Shown: positions 18,646-28,600, counted from the first letter of the stretch. The stretch: DNA of 64,000 nucleotides from an uncultured Acidimicrobiia bacterium (GCA_903921205.1 CAIXPF010000180.1:1-64000), one strand, 5' to 3'. A program made the numbers and translations. The notes: generated by a model not told the origin, from the sequence alone.

Positions 18646-18738
18646 GAGAATTCAACCTTTCCTTCACCCGCAGGTGGTGGCAGCGCGCTGCCATCGGGGT
18701 CCCCGCCGGGGGCAGGTTCCCGAGCGAGTTCGTCGTGA

Positions 18739-19371
<633 letters not shown>

Positions 19372-19380
19372 TGCTGATCA

Positions 19381-19386
19381 CTCCTC
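19381..19386 (-). promoter_or_regulatory. infC ribosome-binding site that decides an ATA start
   Basis: The minus strand reads GAGGAG, a near-perfect anti-16S match. Nine nt downstream is ATA (19371), and 24 nt downstream is GTG (19356). Spacing strongly favours ATA as the true infC start. Confidence 0.7.
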
Positions 19387-19463
19387 ATAAGCGACGCGCT
19401 TTCCTCCATCGATCGGGCGTCTGGTTGTGGATACGGCCCAACCCGTACGCCGAAAACGACGAA

Positions 19464-19487
19464 CGAGCGTCGGAAAACCGACGCTCG
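19464..19487 (-). promoter_or_regulatory. Perfect 10-bp hairpin in the infC leader
   Basis: The 24 bases form CGAGCGTCGG, a 4-nt loop (TTTT on the minus strand) and CCGACGCTCG, with no mismatch. It lies about 90 nt upstream of infC in the 276-bp divergent gap. On the minus strand it is followed by GTTCGTCGTTTTCGG, a weak U-containing stretch, so it could be an attenuator or an operon-leader structure. The plus strand has no T-run. No second pairing partner was found by eye. Confidence 0.5.
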
Positions 19488-19662
19488 CAGCGAACCGACC
19501 CGCCTTCGACGGACCGGCACCCCTGGCAAACATCGACCCGGCGCACCGCCCGGTGGCCGGGTGGGGGACCTGGACCGAGGCTCCCCACTTTCCGAAAGAT
19601 TCTTCAGTTGTGGACCCTACCGGCGAGGAACGCCGACAAGGTCTGCTGCGTAGAGTAGCACC

Positions 19663-20061
19663 ATGAGCAGCTTGTGGACACCCGGCGGCGAACATCCGGT
19701 GGATGGGGGCCCCGGTCAGGTGCCGACCGAGGACCCCGGCCTGACCGCCGAGCAGGAACAGGCACTGGCCGATGCCGCCACCGAGATGGCCGCCGTGCGC
19801 CAGCAACTGCTCGGCGCCCCGGTCGAGATGGTGGTCACCAATCACGTCATGGGGCTCTACGAGTTGGCGGCGATCCACCTCAACCGGGAAGACCCGGACC
19901 TGGTCTCGGCACGGCTGGCCATCGACGCGCTCGGCGGGGCGATGGACGCCTGCAAGGGGCGCCTCGGTGAGCACGAGGCCACGTTGGTCGATGCGCGCGT
20001 TCAGCTGCAGATGGCCTTCGTCAGCGTCGCCAACTGGGTCAGCGAGCAGCGGTCGGGTTGA
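19663..20061 (+). CDS. DUF1844-like hypothetical protein beside infC
   Basis: A 132-residue acidic, helical protein. Its core (VVTNHVMGLYELAAIHLNR, then ARLAIDALGGAMDACKGRL) resembles the DUF1844 pattern of an Ala/His-Leu helix followed by an Ile-Asp-Leu helix and a KG-L turn. In several actinobacteria a DUF1844 gene sits next to infC, which supports the match. The ATG at 19663 follows TAGAGT (19651-19656) by 6 nt, so the mRNA may be leaderless. The last 23 bp overlap the convergent cold-shock-like gene. Function unknown. Confidence 0.75.
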   Translation: MSSLWTPGGEHPVDGGPGQVPTEDPGLTAEQEQALADAATEMAAVRQQLLGAPVEMVVTNHVMGLYELAAIHLNREDPDLVSARLAIDALGGAMDACKGRLGEHEATLVDARVQLQMAFVSVANWVSEQRSG

Positions 20062-20284
20062 CCCCGGCGGCGGGAACGATGCCCGCCGCCTCCCAACGAC
20101 CGTGCAGACCGGCCACCAGCCGGTAGGTCACCGCGATTCCGACGTCGATGGTGCGGCTGCCGTCGGCGATGGCTACGCAGTGGAAGCCGACCATGTCCTC
20201 GCCGTCACCGGCGATCTGGCCGAGCCCGACAGCCGCATCGAACGCCTTCACCACGCCGAGCCGACCGTCGCCGCCGACGTTCAC
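20039..20284 (-). CDS. Small cold-shock-domain-like protein
   Basis: An 81-residue protein that reads as a single divergent cold-shock domain: RLGVVKAFDAAVGLGQI (RNP1 region), then VGFHCVAIADGSRTIDVG (RNP2 region) and GRWEAAGI. Cold-shock domains bind single-stranded nucleic acid, but aromatic RNP residues are partly replaced here (GLGQI for GFGFI), so binding may differ. The GTG start overlaps the hisG stop as GTGA, so it is translationally coupled to hisG. Its 3' end overlaps the convergent gene at 19663-20061 by 23 bp. Confidence 0.75.
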   Translation of the reverse strand: MNVGGDGRLGVVKAFDAAVGLGQIAGDGEDMVGFHCVAIADGSRTIDVGIAVTYRLVAGLHGRWEAAGIVPAAGVNPTAAR

Positions 20285-21156
20285 GGGATGATCTTGAGGA
20301 TCGGCAACTCGAGGATGTCGCTCGCCCCGAGTTCGAGCAGCCGCGGGATGAGGGTGTTGATCCCGGCCTTGGGCACCACCGACTCCACGGCGTAACCGCT
20401 GTCGCCGTACAGCTCGTTCACGGTGGGCGACTTGGCCGCCGGCATCTCGGCGATGACCGCGTCGAGGCGATCCTTGGGCACGTTGAGCTTCAGCAGAACC
20501 CGGCCACGGGCGTCGAGCGAGCCCATCAGCAGCGTACGGATCTGTGCCATGGCATGGGCCTTGGCTGGATCGGCGGCGGCCGCCGGATTCGCCACAAGCT
20601 CGGTGTAGGACGTGACGATGGTATCGATGATCTTGAGGCCGGCGGCCCGCAGGGCCCGACCGGTCTCCGTGATGTCGACCACGCAATCGACGATGTCGGG
20701 GATCTTGGCCTCGGTGGCGCCGTAGGACAGGCGGATGTCGGCGTCGATGCCGCGCTCGGCGAAGAAGCGCCGGGTGAGATTCGGGTACTCGGTGGAGACC
20801 CGCAGGCCGTGCGGGAGGTCGTTGACCGAGGTGGCAGGTGAGTCCTGCTGGACCGCAACGACGATGCGAACCGGGTTGGATGTGGCCTTCGAATATTTCA
20901 GCTCGCCCAGGGACACCACATCGGAGCCGGTCTCCTCGACCCAGTCGCGGCCGGTGATGCCGAGATCGAACAGGCCCTCGGCGACGTAGACCGGGATCTC
21001 CTGTGGGCGCAGGATGCGCACGTCGATGATCCTGGGGTCGTCGACGGTCGCCTTGTAGTCGACCGAGGACGAACGATTGACCGCCAGATCGGCAGCCTCG
21101 AACAACTCGAGCGTTGCCTTCTCCAATGAACCCTTGGGCAGCACCAACTTCAGCAC
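20281..21156 (-). CDS. hisG: ATP phosphoribosyltransferase (long form)
   Basis: Condenses ATP with PRPP, the first step of histidine synthesis. The 291-residue protein starts LKLVLPKGSLEKATLELF, has GLFDLGITGRDWVEE and the PRPP loop IVDCVVDITETGRALRAAGL, and ends with the ACT-like regulatory domain of the long form (YAVESVVPKAGINTLIPRLL), so no HisZ partner is needed. The GTG at 21156 follows TAGGGT (21163-21168) by 6 nt, fitting a leaderless mRNA. Other his genes are not in the window. Confidence 0.95.
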   Translation of the reverse strand: MLKLVLPKGSLEKATLELFEAADLAVNRSSSVDYKATVDDPRIIDVRILRPQEIPVYVAEGLFDLGITGRDWVEETGSDVVSLGELKYSKATSNPVRIVVAVQQDSPATSVNDLPHGLRVSTEYPNLTRRFFAERGIDADIRLSYGATEAKIPDIVDCVVDITETGRALRAAGLKIIDTIVTSYTELVANPAAAADPAKAHAMAQIRTLLMGSLDARGRVLLKLNVPKDRLDAVIAEMPAAKSPTVNELYGDSGYAVESVVPKAGINTLIPRLLELGASDILELPILKIIP

Positions 21157-21248
21157 GGCGGCACCCTACCGGCCGGACCGACGCGCAACCGAAGCAGATT
21201 CGTCACACCCGGGTCCCGGCCTTGTCACGGTTCCGGTCGGCGAGGCCC

Positions 21249-21743
21249 TCAGTGCTCGGTCGGCTCGTCGGCGAGCAGGCGGAGGGCGTGGGGCAGCACG
21301 TCGAGTACGGCACCGAGGCACTCTTCGGCTCCCTTCGGCGAACCGGGGGTGTTGACGATGAGTGTCCGGCCGACGGTCCCGGCGACCCCACGCGACAACC
21401 GGCCGGGTCCGGGGTTGACGGCACGCGTCGCCTCTGCGAGGCCGGGAGCCTCACGTTCGATCACGGTGCGCGTGGCCTCGGGGGTGAGATCACGCGGACC
21501 GAATCCGGTGCCGCCGGTGGTCACGATCAGCCCGGCGAAGCCCTCGGCCATCGCCGACAGTGCGTCGCCGACCGACGCCACCCCGTCGGCGACCACCCGG
21601 CGATCGACGACCGCGAAACCGGCGTCCTCGAGCAACGAAACCAGCACCTCGCCGGACCGATCGACCCGGGTGCCGGCCACGACCCCGTCGGAGGCGGTGA
21701 GCACCTTGGCCGCCAAACCCTCGGCCGGTCGCGTCGTCGACAT
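21249..21743 (-). CDS. Molybdopterin adenylyltransferase/MoaB-like protein
   Basis: A 164-residue MogA/MoaB family protein of molybdenum cofactor synthesis, which adenylylates molybdopterin before metal insertion. The nucleotide-binding motif TTGGTGFGPRDLTPEAT and the NTPGSPKGAEECL loop are intact. Its ATG at 21743 is 34 bp from the rsmB stop on the same strand. No other moa/moe genes are here, so MogA versus MoaB cannot be settled. Confidence 0.87.
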   Translation of the reverse strand: MSTTRPAEGLAAKVLTASDGVVAGTRVDRSGEVLVSLLEDAGFAVVDRRVVADGVASVGDALSAMAEGFAGLIVTTGGTGFGPRDLTPEATRTVIEREAPGLAEATRAVNPGPGRLSRGVAGTVGRTLIVNTPGSPKGAEECLGAVLDVLPHALRLLADEPTEH

Positions 21744-21777
21744 GGTTCGCTCTCCCCTACTCGTCCGCCGGGCAAGT

Positions 21778-23016
21778 TCACCCGGGTTGGCCCGTCGTGG
21801 CCGTCGGATCCGTCTCGATTTCCCCGGCCACATCGATTTCCCCGCCCACATCGATGTCGACGGCCGGCACGTCGTCGCCGTGCGGCCGGCGCAGCCGCAG
21901 AACGTACATCCCATCGGTACCCGCAGCCTGCGGCAGCAACAACCATCCCCGCCCAGACGCCACCCACGGGCTGTCGAGGCCATCCGCCGGGATCAGGGAG
22001 GGGTGGGCCGCGGCAAGGTGGTCGTCGACGCCCCTGGTCTCGAGGGCCGAGAGCGTGCAGACGCTGTAGACCAACAGGCCACCGGGCGCCAGGACGCGCA
22101 CCGCCTCGTCGACCAAGCGTCGCTGCAGATCTGCCAGACGCACCAGCGCATCGGCCTCCATGCGCCAGCGGGCGTCCGGCCGCCGGCGCAGTGCACCGAG
22201 GCCGCTGCACGGCGCGTCGACCAGCACCCGGTCGAACCGGCCGTCACGGAACGGCAACTGCGCCCCGTCGGCCCCGATGACGGCCACCCGGCTGCCGAGC
22301 CGCTCGACATTGCGGCGCATCAGCCGGGCGCGTGCCGGCCGCAGTTCGACGGCCACCACCTCCGGCAGCGCCGCCGAACGCCCCGCGGCCAGCGCCGTGG
22401 CCTTGCCCCCCGGGGCGGCACAGGCGTCCAGGACCCGGACGGCGTCGTCTGCCTCCACCGCAGCGGCCACCCACTGCGAAGCCAGGTCTTGGACGTAGCC
22501 GTCGCCTCGCTCGGTGACCGGCGGCGGCTCGTTCATCACCGTCAGGGCGGCCACGGCGTCGTCGGGGCCGAGGTCGAGCGTCAGCCGCTCGACGATCCAG
22601 TCGGGATAGCTGAGGGCGGTCGCCGTGTCCGGCCAGTGCGGCGGGTGGGCGGCGAGGCGGCGCAGGACGGCATTGACCAGGCCACTGGTCTTGCGGCCGA
22701 CGGCATCGACGGTGGCGCTCACGGCGGCATGCGGCGGGGTCCCCAGGAACAGCAACTGGTAGGCACCGACCCGCAGCGCCGCCCGGGTGGGCGGATCGAG
22801 GGGCCGCAGGACGTAGGGCTCGATCGCCGCATCACAGGCTCGGCGCATGCGGGTCGTGCCGTAGACCAACTCGGTGGCGAAACGCCGGTCCTCAGGAGCG
22901 AGCCGGCTCTGCTCCAGCAGCCGGGGCAGGACGAGGTTGGCGTACGCGCCGCCCTGGTCGATGCGCACGAGGGCGTCGATGGCCAGGCGACGGGCGGCGG
23001 AACCTGCAGGGCTCAT
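21778..23016 (-). CDS. rsmB: 16S rRNA m5C967 methyltransferase RsmB
   Basis: A 412-residue rRNA (cytosine-C5) methyltransferase. The N-terminal NusB-like RNA-binding domain covers roughly residues 1-140 (FATELVYGTTRMRRACDAAI). The SAM site is VLDACAAPGGKATALAA, and the two catalytic cysteines are in DAPCSGLG and YSVCTLS. The C-terminus ends in a short acidic repeat (DIDVGGEIDVAGEIE) made from an imperfect 18-bp DNA repeat near 21813-21862. Its start overlaps the fmt stop as ATGA, the usual fmt-rsmB pairing. Confidence 0.95.
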   Translation of the reverse strand: MSPAGSAARRLAIDALVRIDQGGAYANLVLPRLLEQSRLAPEDRRFATELVYGTTRMRRACDAAIEPYVLRPLDPPTRAALRVGAYQLLFLGTPPHAAVSATVDAVGRKTSGLVNAVLRRLAAHPPHWPDTATALSYPDWIVERLTLDLGPDDAVAALTVMNEPPPVTERGDGYVQDLASQWVAAAVEADDAVRVLDACAAPGGKATALAAGRSAALPEVVAVELRPARARLMRRNVERLGSRVAVIGADGAQLPFRDGRFDRVLVDAPCSGLGALRRRPDARWRMEADALVRLADLQRRLVDEAVRVLAPGGLLVYSVCTLSALETRGVDDHLAAAHPSLIPADGLDSPWVASGRGWLLLPQAAGTDGMYVLRLRRPHGDDVPAVDIDVGGEIDVAGEIETDPTATTGQPG

Positions 23017-23990
23017 GAACCGAGGACCTCCCCCGGCTTAGGCTGCGCCCCATTGCGCCAGGCTGTCGCGTCGAGCCGGGCCCGGCCCTCGGGCTGGACC
23101 TGGCCGAGGACGAGCCATCCCCGACCGGCCGCCACCCGGACCGTGCCGTCGACCAGTGACAGTTCACCCGGCAGGGGCCGAGCCGCGCCGGCTACAGGCT
23201 CCGTACCCGCCCGGTCCGTGCCGGCACCTGCACCGGAGCCGCTCACGAACTGCTCCGGTGCGGCCGTGGCATCGTGGACCAGCAGGCGCTTACCCCGGAA
23301 GGTGGTCCAGGCCCGTCCGACACGGACCGTCCGCACCAGCTCGACTGCCGGGCGGGACCAGGCCAGCTGCAACTCGGCCGGGTCGATCTTGGCGGCGTAC
23401 ACCGGCTCGCCACGTTGCGGAACAGGCGTTCCGAAGCCGTCCCGCAAGCAGCTCAGCAGCAGGTCGGTTCCGAGCGAGACAAGGCGGCCACGCAGTCCCT
23501 CGAGGGTGTCGTCGGGCCCGATCGGGACCTCCGCGGAGCGGTAGACCGCACCGGTGTCGAGCCCCTCCTCGAGGGCCATGACGCACACGCCCGTGCGCTC
23601 GTCGCCGGCGAGAAGCGCTCGTTCGACCGGAGCCGCGCCACGCCAACGCGGAAGCAGGGAGAAATGCAGGTTCACGAAGGGGATGCGGGCCAACAGGTGT
23701 GGCTTGATGATCCGGCCGTAGGCCACCACCACACCGAGATCGGCCCGCACGTCCAGCAGCGCATCGACGTCGTCGGTGACGTCGAGCCCCAGGTCGAGCG
23801 CAGCCGCCTTGACCGGGCTCGGCGACAACCCGGCCCCCCGGCCACGGCGTCGGTCGGCCCGTGACACCACCAGGGACACCTCGAAACCGGCCGCAACCAG
23901 GGCACGCAGCGGAGGTACCGCCAGCTCCGGCGAGCCGAGATAGACCAGGCGCGTGCAACGGGCGGGTGGGGTTGGCAGTGGGTGGTCCAC
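23013..23990 (-). CDS. fmt: Methionyl-tRNA formyltransferase
   Basis: Formylates initiator Met-tRNA. The 325-residue protein has LVYLGSPELAVPPLRAL at the start, the formyl-folate site motif NLHFSLLPRWRGAAPVERAL, and a C-terminal OB-like domain. About 35 Gly/Ala/Thr-rich residues are inserted in that domain (VSGSGAGAGTDRAGTEPVAG). The GTG at 23990 has no ribosome site; a TAGTGT hexamer at 24000-24005 lies 9 nt upstream. In many actinobacteria fmt directly follows priA, but here a secretion module lies between them. Confidence 0.95.
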   Translation of the reverse strand: MDHPLPTPPARCTRLVYLGSPELAVPPLRALVAAGFEVSLVVSRADRRRGRGAGLSPSPVKAAALDLGLDVTDDVDALLDVRADLGVVVAYGRIIKPHLLARIPFVNLHFSLLPRWRGAAPVERALLAGDERTGVCVMALEEGLDTGAVYRSAEVPIGPDDTLEGLRGRLVSLGTDLLLSCLRDGFGTPVPQRGEPVYAAKIDPAELQLAWSRPAVELVRTVRVGRAWTTFRGKRLLVHDATAAPEQFVSGSGAGAGTDRAGTEPVAGAARPLPGELSLVDGTVRVAAGRGWLVLGQVQPEGRARLDATAWRNGAQPKPGEVLGS

Positions 23991-24018
23991 GACTGCTCGA
24001 CACTAGCGTGGCGCCGAC

Positions 24019-24672
24019 ATGTCCCCCACCGAGCGCTCCGCCGCCGAACAGCCCGAGCACTACTTCGCCGACGATCCGGGGACGGTGTCGCAACGACGGG
24101 AGGTCGTGCTGCACCTCCCCGACGGACAGCTCGTTCTGAGTACCGACCGCGGGGTCTTCTCCGCCGATGAGGTCGACGTCGGCACCCGCTACCTGCTGCT
24201 CGACGCCCCGATGCCGCCGGTCGACCACCCGGTGACCGTCGCCGACGTCGGCTGCGGCTACGGACCGATCGCCCTCACCCTTGCCCGGCGGTGTCCGCAG
24301 GCGCGGGTGCTCGCGGTCGACGTCAACCGCCGGGCTCGAGAACTGTGCCGGGACAACGCCGCACGTGCAGCGCTGCAAAATGTCGAGGTGGCCGGGCCCG
24401 ACGAGGTCGACCCCGCCCAGCGGCTCGACGCCATCTACGCCAACCCGCCGATCAGGATCGGGAAGGTGGCGCTGCACGACCTGCTGACCGGCTGGCTGGA
24501 GCGTCTGCATCCCGACGGGTACGCGGTGCTGGTGGTGCACAAACACCTCGGCTCCGATTCCCTCCAGGCCTGGCTCGAACAGCGCGGTTACCGCACCGTT
24601 CGGCTCGGCTCCCGCCTCGGCTACCGCCTGCTCGAGGTTCGACCCCGCCCTGCCGAGGAGCCATTGTCATGA
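24019..24672 (+). CDS. RsmC-like class I methyltransferase
   Basis: A 217-residue SAM-dependent methyltransferase, related to 16S rRNA G1207 N2-methyltransferase. The SAM motif is VADVGCGYGPIALTLARR, the acidic residue follows in VLAVDVNRRARELC, and the base-flipping motif is NPPIR, as in RsmC. Only one catalytic domain is present, as usual in Gram-positive relatives. Starts 29 bp from the divergent fmt gene, with TAGCGT 9 nt upstream of ATG. Overlaps the next gene by ATGA. Confidence 0.88.
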   Translation: MSPTERSAAEQPEHYFADDPGTVSQRREVVLHLPDGQLVLSTDRGVFSADEVDVGTRYLLLDAPMPPVDHPVTVADVGCGYGPIALTLARRCPQARVLAVDVNRRARELCRDNAARAALQNVEVAGPDEVDPAQRLDAIYANPPIRIGKVALHDLLTGWLERLHPDGYAVLVVHKHLGSDSLQAWLEQRGYRTVRLGSRLGYRLLEVRPRPAEEPLS

Positions 24673-25265
24673 ACGAACGGCGAACCAAGCAGCCCACGAC
24701 GGCGCTCGACCCGGCTCGCAAGCCGCTCGACCCCACCGGGCTGAAACGGCTGCACCGGACCTGGCGCCGCCAGACCAACGGCCGACTGGCCCTGATCCTC
24801 GACGGGGTGGCAAACCCGTTCAACCTCGGCACCATCGTCCGCCATGCCGCGGCCTACAAGGTCGAACAGGCCTGGCTGGTCGGCGCCCCCGAGGCATTCG
24901 ACCACCCCCGGTTCCACAAGACCGCCATGGGCACGGAGCGATTCGTCTCGTGGTCGGTGGTGGCCACCCCGGGCGAGGCGCTGCGTGCTGCCCGCGACGC
25001 AGGCTTCCGGCCCATCGGCGTCGAGTTGAACCCCGCGGCCGAACCGCTGTTCAACGTCGATCTGACCGAGGGGGTTGCCCTGGTCGTCGGCCACGAGGAA
25101 CGGGGCCTCTCCAAGGCCATGCTCGAGGGCTGCGATGCGTTCACCTTTGCTCCGCAGGTCGGCAAGGTGGGCTCGCTCAACGTGGCGGCCGCAACGGCCA
25201 TCGCCCTTTACGAGGCCCGACGCCAGGAGTGGACCAGGCCGACCGGGCCGGACGATCGATTCTGA
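24669..25265 (+). CDS. SpoU-family tRNA/rRNA 2'-O-methyltransferase
   Basis: A 198-residue TrmH-type SPOUT methyltransferase. Motif 1 is ILDGVANPFNLGTIVRHAAA, motif 2 LVVGHEERGLSKAML, motif 3 VGKVGSLNVAAATAIALYEA. It resembles tRNA (Gm18) methyltransferase more than the second SpoU gene at 17183-17977, which has an extra N-terminal domain. Its ATG overlaps the RsmC-like stop, so the two form a small RNA-modification operon. It converges with the WXG100 gene, 31 bp away. Confidence 0.9.
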   Translation: MNERRTKQPTTALDPARKPLDPTGLKRLHRTWRRQTNGRLALILDGVANPFNLGTIVRHAAAYKVEQAWLVGAPEAFDHPRFHKTAMGTERFVSWSVVATPGEALRAARDAGFRPIGVELNPAAEPLFNVDLTEGVALVVGHEERGLSKAMLEGCDAFTFAPQVGKVGSLNVAAATAIALYEARRQEWTRPTGPDDRF

Positions 25266-25296
25266 CCCGCTGCCGGCAGTCCGCAGGCCCATCGAC

Positions 25297-25578
25297 TCAG
25301 CCGGCACCACCGGCGGCCTGGATGTTCTGTTGCACGACCGCCAGCCGCTCGCGCAGCTCGGCCAGATCAGCCAGCAGGCGCTGCAGATCGGCCTTGGTCT
25401 GACCCCAGACCGATCGGAACTGCTGCGCGAGTGGGCCGTCCCAGTTGGCCACGTCACCGGCGGTGTCACCCGCACCGGCGAGCGCCTGAACCTGCTCGGC
25501 GAGGCCCCCGTTGATGATGGCCGCCATCGTGGCGATGGCTCCGATGGCCTCGGGCGTGGACTTGATGATCGTTGACAT
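25297..25578 (-). CDS. WXG100-family (ESAT-6-like) protein
   Basis: A 93-residue helical-hairpin protein of the type exported by type VII secretion. The hallmark WXG turn is W46-D47-G48 (NWDG), with a helix on each side and a Trp-Gly (SVWGQTKADLQRLL) in helix 2. There is no cysteine and no signal peptide. The C-terminal YxxxD/E export signal of mycobacterial substrates is absent; the protein ends in AAGGAG. The ATG at 25578 has a good ribosome site (GGAGG, 8 nt away); an in-frame ATG at 25593 is less well placed. It is the only WXG100 gene here and follows the EssC-like ATPase by 81 bp. Confidence 0.85.
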   Translation of the reverse strand: MSTIIKSTPEAIGAIATMAAIINGGLAEQVQALAGAGDTAGDVANWDGPLAQQFRSVWGQTKADLQRLLADLAELRERLAVVQQNIQAAGGAG

Positions 25579-25600
25579 GTGTTCCGCCTCCATGAGTTGG

Positions 25601-25620
25601 CCGGCGCCTCGTTGCGCCGG
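25601..25620 (-). other. Hairpin between the secretion ATPase and WXG100 gene
   Basis: CCGGCGC, a 6-nt loop and GCGCCGG form a perfect 7-bp stem just before the WXG100 ribosome site. An AT-rich patch (TTTCAGTAATTATGAA) lies just upstream on the minus strand and could hold a -10 element. The hairpin could stabilise a processed WXG100 mRNA. No U-run follows, so it is not a standard terminator. Confidence 0.45.
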
Positions 25621-25659
25621 GGTTCATAATTACTGAAATGGGGTGATAGCGCACATGAT

Positions 25660-28600
25660 TTACCAAGAGTTACGATCCGGGACTTCGGGTAGGAATCCCT
25701 GCACGAGCACCGGCTCGGCGTCGGCCACGAGGTAGCCGCGACCGACCGGACGCAACGAGGCCTCGGCCCGCCTCGGGAGCCGAACACCCAGCAGTTCACC
25801 GTCGAGATCGACGTCGGGCTGCAGTAACAGACCTTGCCGTGAGCTGCGCACCTGACGGGTCCAGTGGCCGAAGGTCGAGCGCAGCGCATCGGATCGACCG
25901 GCAGCGATCACCACCCAACCGGCGCCGAGGGCTGCGGACACGATGGCTGCCGGATCGCCGGTGTCCTCGGCGTCGTCGACCAACAACACCGGCGGCGGCC
26001 CATGCCGACCTGACGTCAGGCCGGCGATCACGTCCGCATCGAGCTGGTCGCGGTGGACGTGCAACGCGGCCTGCAGCGCCCGCAGGGGGGACGGCCGCGG
26101 CGTCCAGAGGACCAGGCCGGCACCCGGCCCGTCGCACCCGATCCGTCGGGCCAACTGCAGCAATGCCGTCGAGCGGCCCGACCGACGCGGGCCGGCCACC
26201 AGCGCTGCCGAGCCCGGTGTCAACCACCAGCCCTGCACCGACAGGTCGGGACCGCCGACCCCGACCGGCGTCCACCGAGCCGAACCACCGTCCCGACCCC
26301 GACCGGCGAGCGTCCCGGGGTCCTCGGCACCTCCGACCGCAGCCGAACCGGCGATACCGCAGGCCATGTCCCGGGTGGCGTAGAGGCTCCCGGCGCCCGC
26401 CGTCCACTCCGCTGTGCGAGCAGCACCGGCCTCCCTCCGGGCCGCGCGCCCGGTTGCAGCCCAGCCGTCACGACAATCCTCCGCAGACACCACCTCGGGG
26501 AGACGCCCGGCCGAGAACGGGAAGCATCCTGCGGCTCGACCAGCGCCCGACCAACGGGTGGCCGCCACCGCCAGCGAGGCCTGGGCGACCTCTGGATGCA
26601 CGATCTGCAGCAACCGGCCGCTACCGGCTTCCCGGCCACGTCCGGGAGGGCCGGACACAGGGACGACCCCGAGCTGACGGGCATCGAGCGGATCGGCCGT
26701 CCGCAGCACGATCCGCTGCGTGACCGAGGCCAGCAGTCCGTGGCGCACCGACGACGCCTGTTCGACCGTTGCCACCGTGTAGAGCCCATGGGCCGGGCCG
26801 TCCACCAGCAGGCGACCGAGTCGGTCGGCGTCCTCGGCCGAGTGCGCGGCCGAGTTCATTTCCGCCAAGAGCGAACCCAGTCCGTCGATGACCACCACGA
26901 CGTTGGGCCGGGCCCCCGTCGGCCCGTCCGGATCGTGGCGACGGCGTCGCAGTTCGCCGTCGAGGTACCACAGGAGCCGGGTACGTCGCTCCGTGTCGGA
27001 CCGTCGGACCACCGTGCCGACATGAGGGAGCCGATCGAGACCCACCAGAACCGGGTCATCAGCGATGAGCTGTAGGTGCAGCCGGTCCGGGGCGGCGGCA
27101 GCCGCAGCAGCGACGCAGCCGAGCAAGGCACTGGTCGCACCGCTCCCGGTGGCCCCGAAGATCAGCAGGTTGCCCTGCCGCAGATCCCAACCGCCGCAGA
27201 TGCGACGCTGACGGTCGGGGTCGTCGACCAGGAAGAAAGGACGGAACCCCGTCGGCGACGACGCCCGTCGGGCCTCTGCGAGCTCGGCGTCGCCGACCCG
27301 ATCGGGCAGCGGGTCGGGCCAGGGCACGCGTGGCGGCGGCAAACCCGAGTCGGCTGCGGCGCGGCGGGCCGCACGGACCACCAGGTCAAGATCGCGCTCG
27401 CCATCGGGGCCGGGACGATCGTGTCCAGGGGGCTCAGCCGATTCGGAGCCGGACGGTCGGGCCCCAGCCGATCGAGGCTCGGCGTGATCGGCGTGATCGA
27501 CGGCAACCACGGCCTCGGAGGGTTCCGCCCGCCCGGCGCGGCCGCTGAAGCACGTCTGGACGATCGTGACGTCGTGACGACCGAGCCGAACGTAGGCCCG
27601 ACCCGGACGCTGCCGGGACAGGTCGGCCGCATCAGGCTGCTCGATGACATCGATCGAGTCGGAGCGGTCCTGCACGCGCAGGGCAATACGGATGTTGGTG
27701 TTGGCCTTGATCTGCTCGCTGACCACCCCGGCCGGCCGTTGGGTGGCCAGGACCAGGTGCACCCCGAGGCTGCGGCCCCGCTGGGCGATGCCCACCAGCG
27801 ACTCCAGGAAACGGGGGTGCTCGGCGGCCAGCGTGGCGAACTCGTCGACGACCACGACCAAGCGGGCCAGCCCAGGTGAACCACCCAGAGCCGCCTCGCG
27901 TTCGTGCAGGTCGATGAGATCCCCGACCCCCGCCTCGCGCAGCACGTGCTCGCGGTGGCGCAACTCGGCCTGCAGGCACTGCAGCACCCGGCCGGCGAGA
28001 TCACCGTCGAGGTCGCTGACCACCGCCACCGTGTGGGGCAGCGAGGCACACGCGTCGAAGGCGCTTCCCCCCTTGAAATCGAGCAGGACCACGTTGCACA
28101 CCGCCGGCGAATAGCTCGCAGCGAGTGCCGCCACCCAGCTGCGAAGCAGCTCGCTCTTGCCGGCACCGGTCGTGCCGGCAACCAGCGCATGGGGCCCGTC
28201 CGACACCAGGTCCACGACGACGGGTCCGTCGGTTCCGACACCCAACGTGACCCGGAGGCCGGCCTCGCGCGGCCGCGCCGCCGACGCCGCCCACCGTCGG
28301 GCCATCGCGTCCTCCAACGACTGGGCGTCGGGCCGGAGCAACTCGAGCAACCCGGTCTCGTCCGGCAACCCGGCGTCGGGCGCGTCGAGCTCCGGGTCCT
28401 CGAAACGGGCGAGAGCAGCGGCAAGCCGCGACGCGGTGTCCTCCGAGGCGCCCATCGCCTCGATACCCCCAAGTACGGACCCGTCGTGCATGCGGGTCAA
28501 CGTGGCCCGGCCATCGGCTCGGACCTCGAGCACCGAGCGGCACATCGCCGGGAGCCGTTCGGCAGCAGCAGCCACGACAACGGCGCTACATGGCCCGGCA

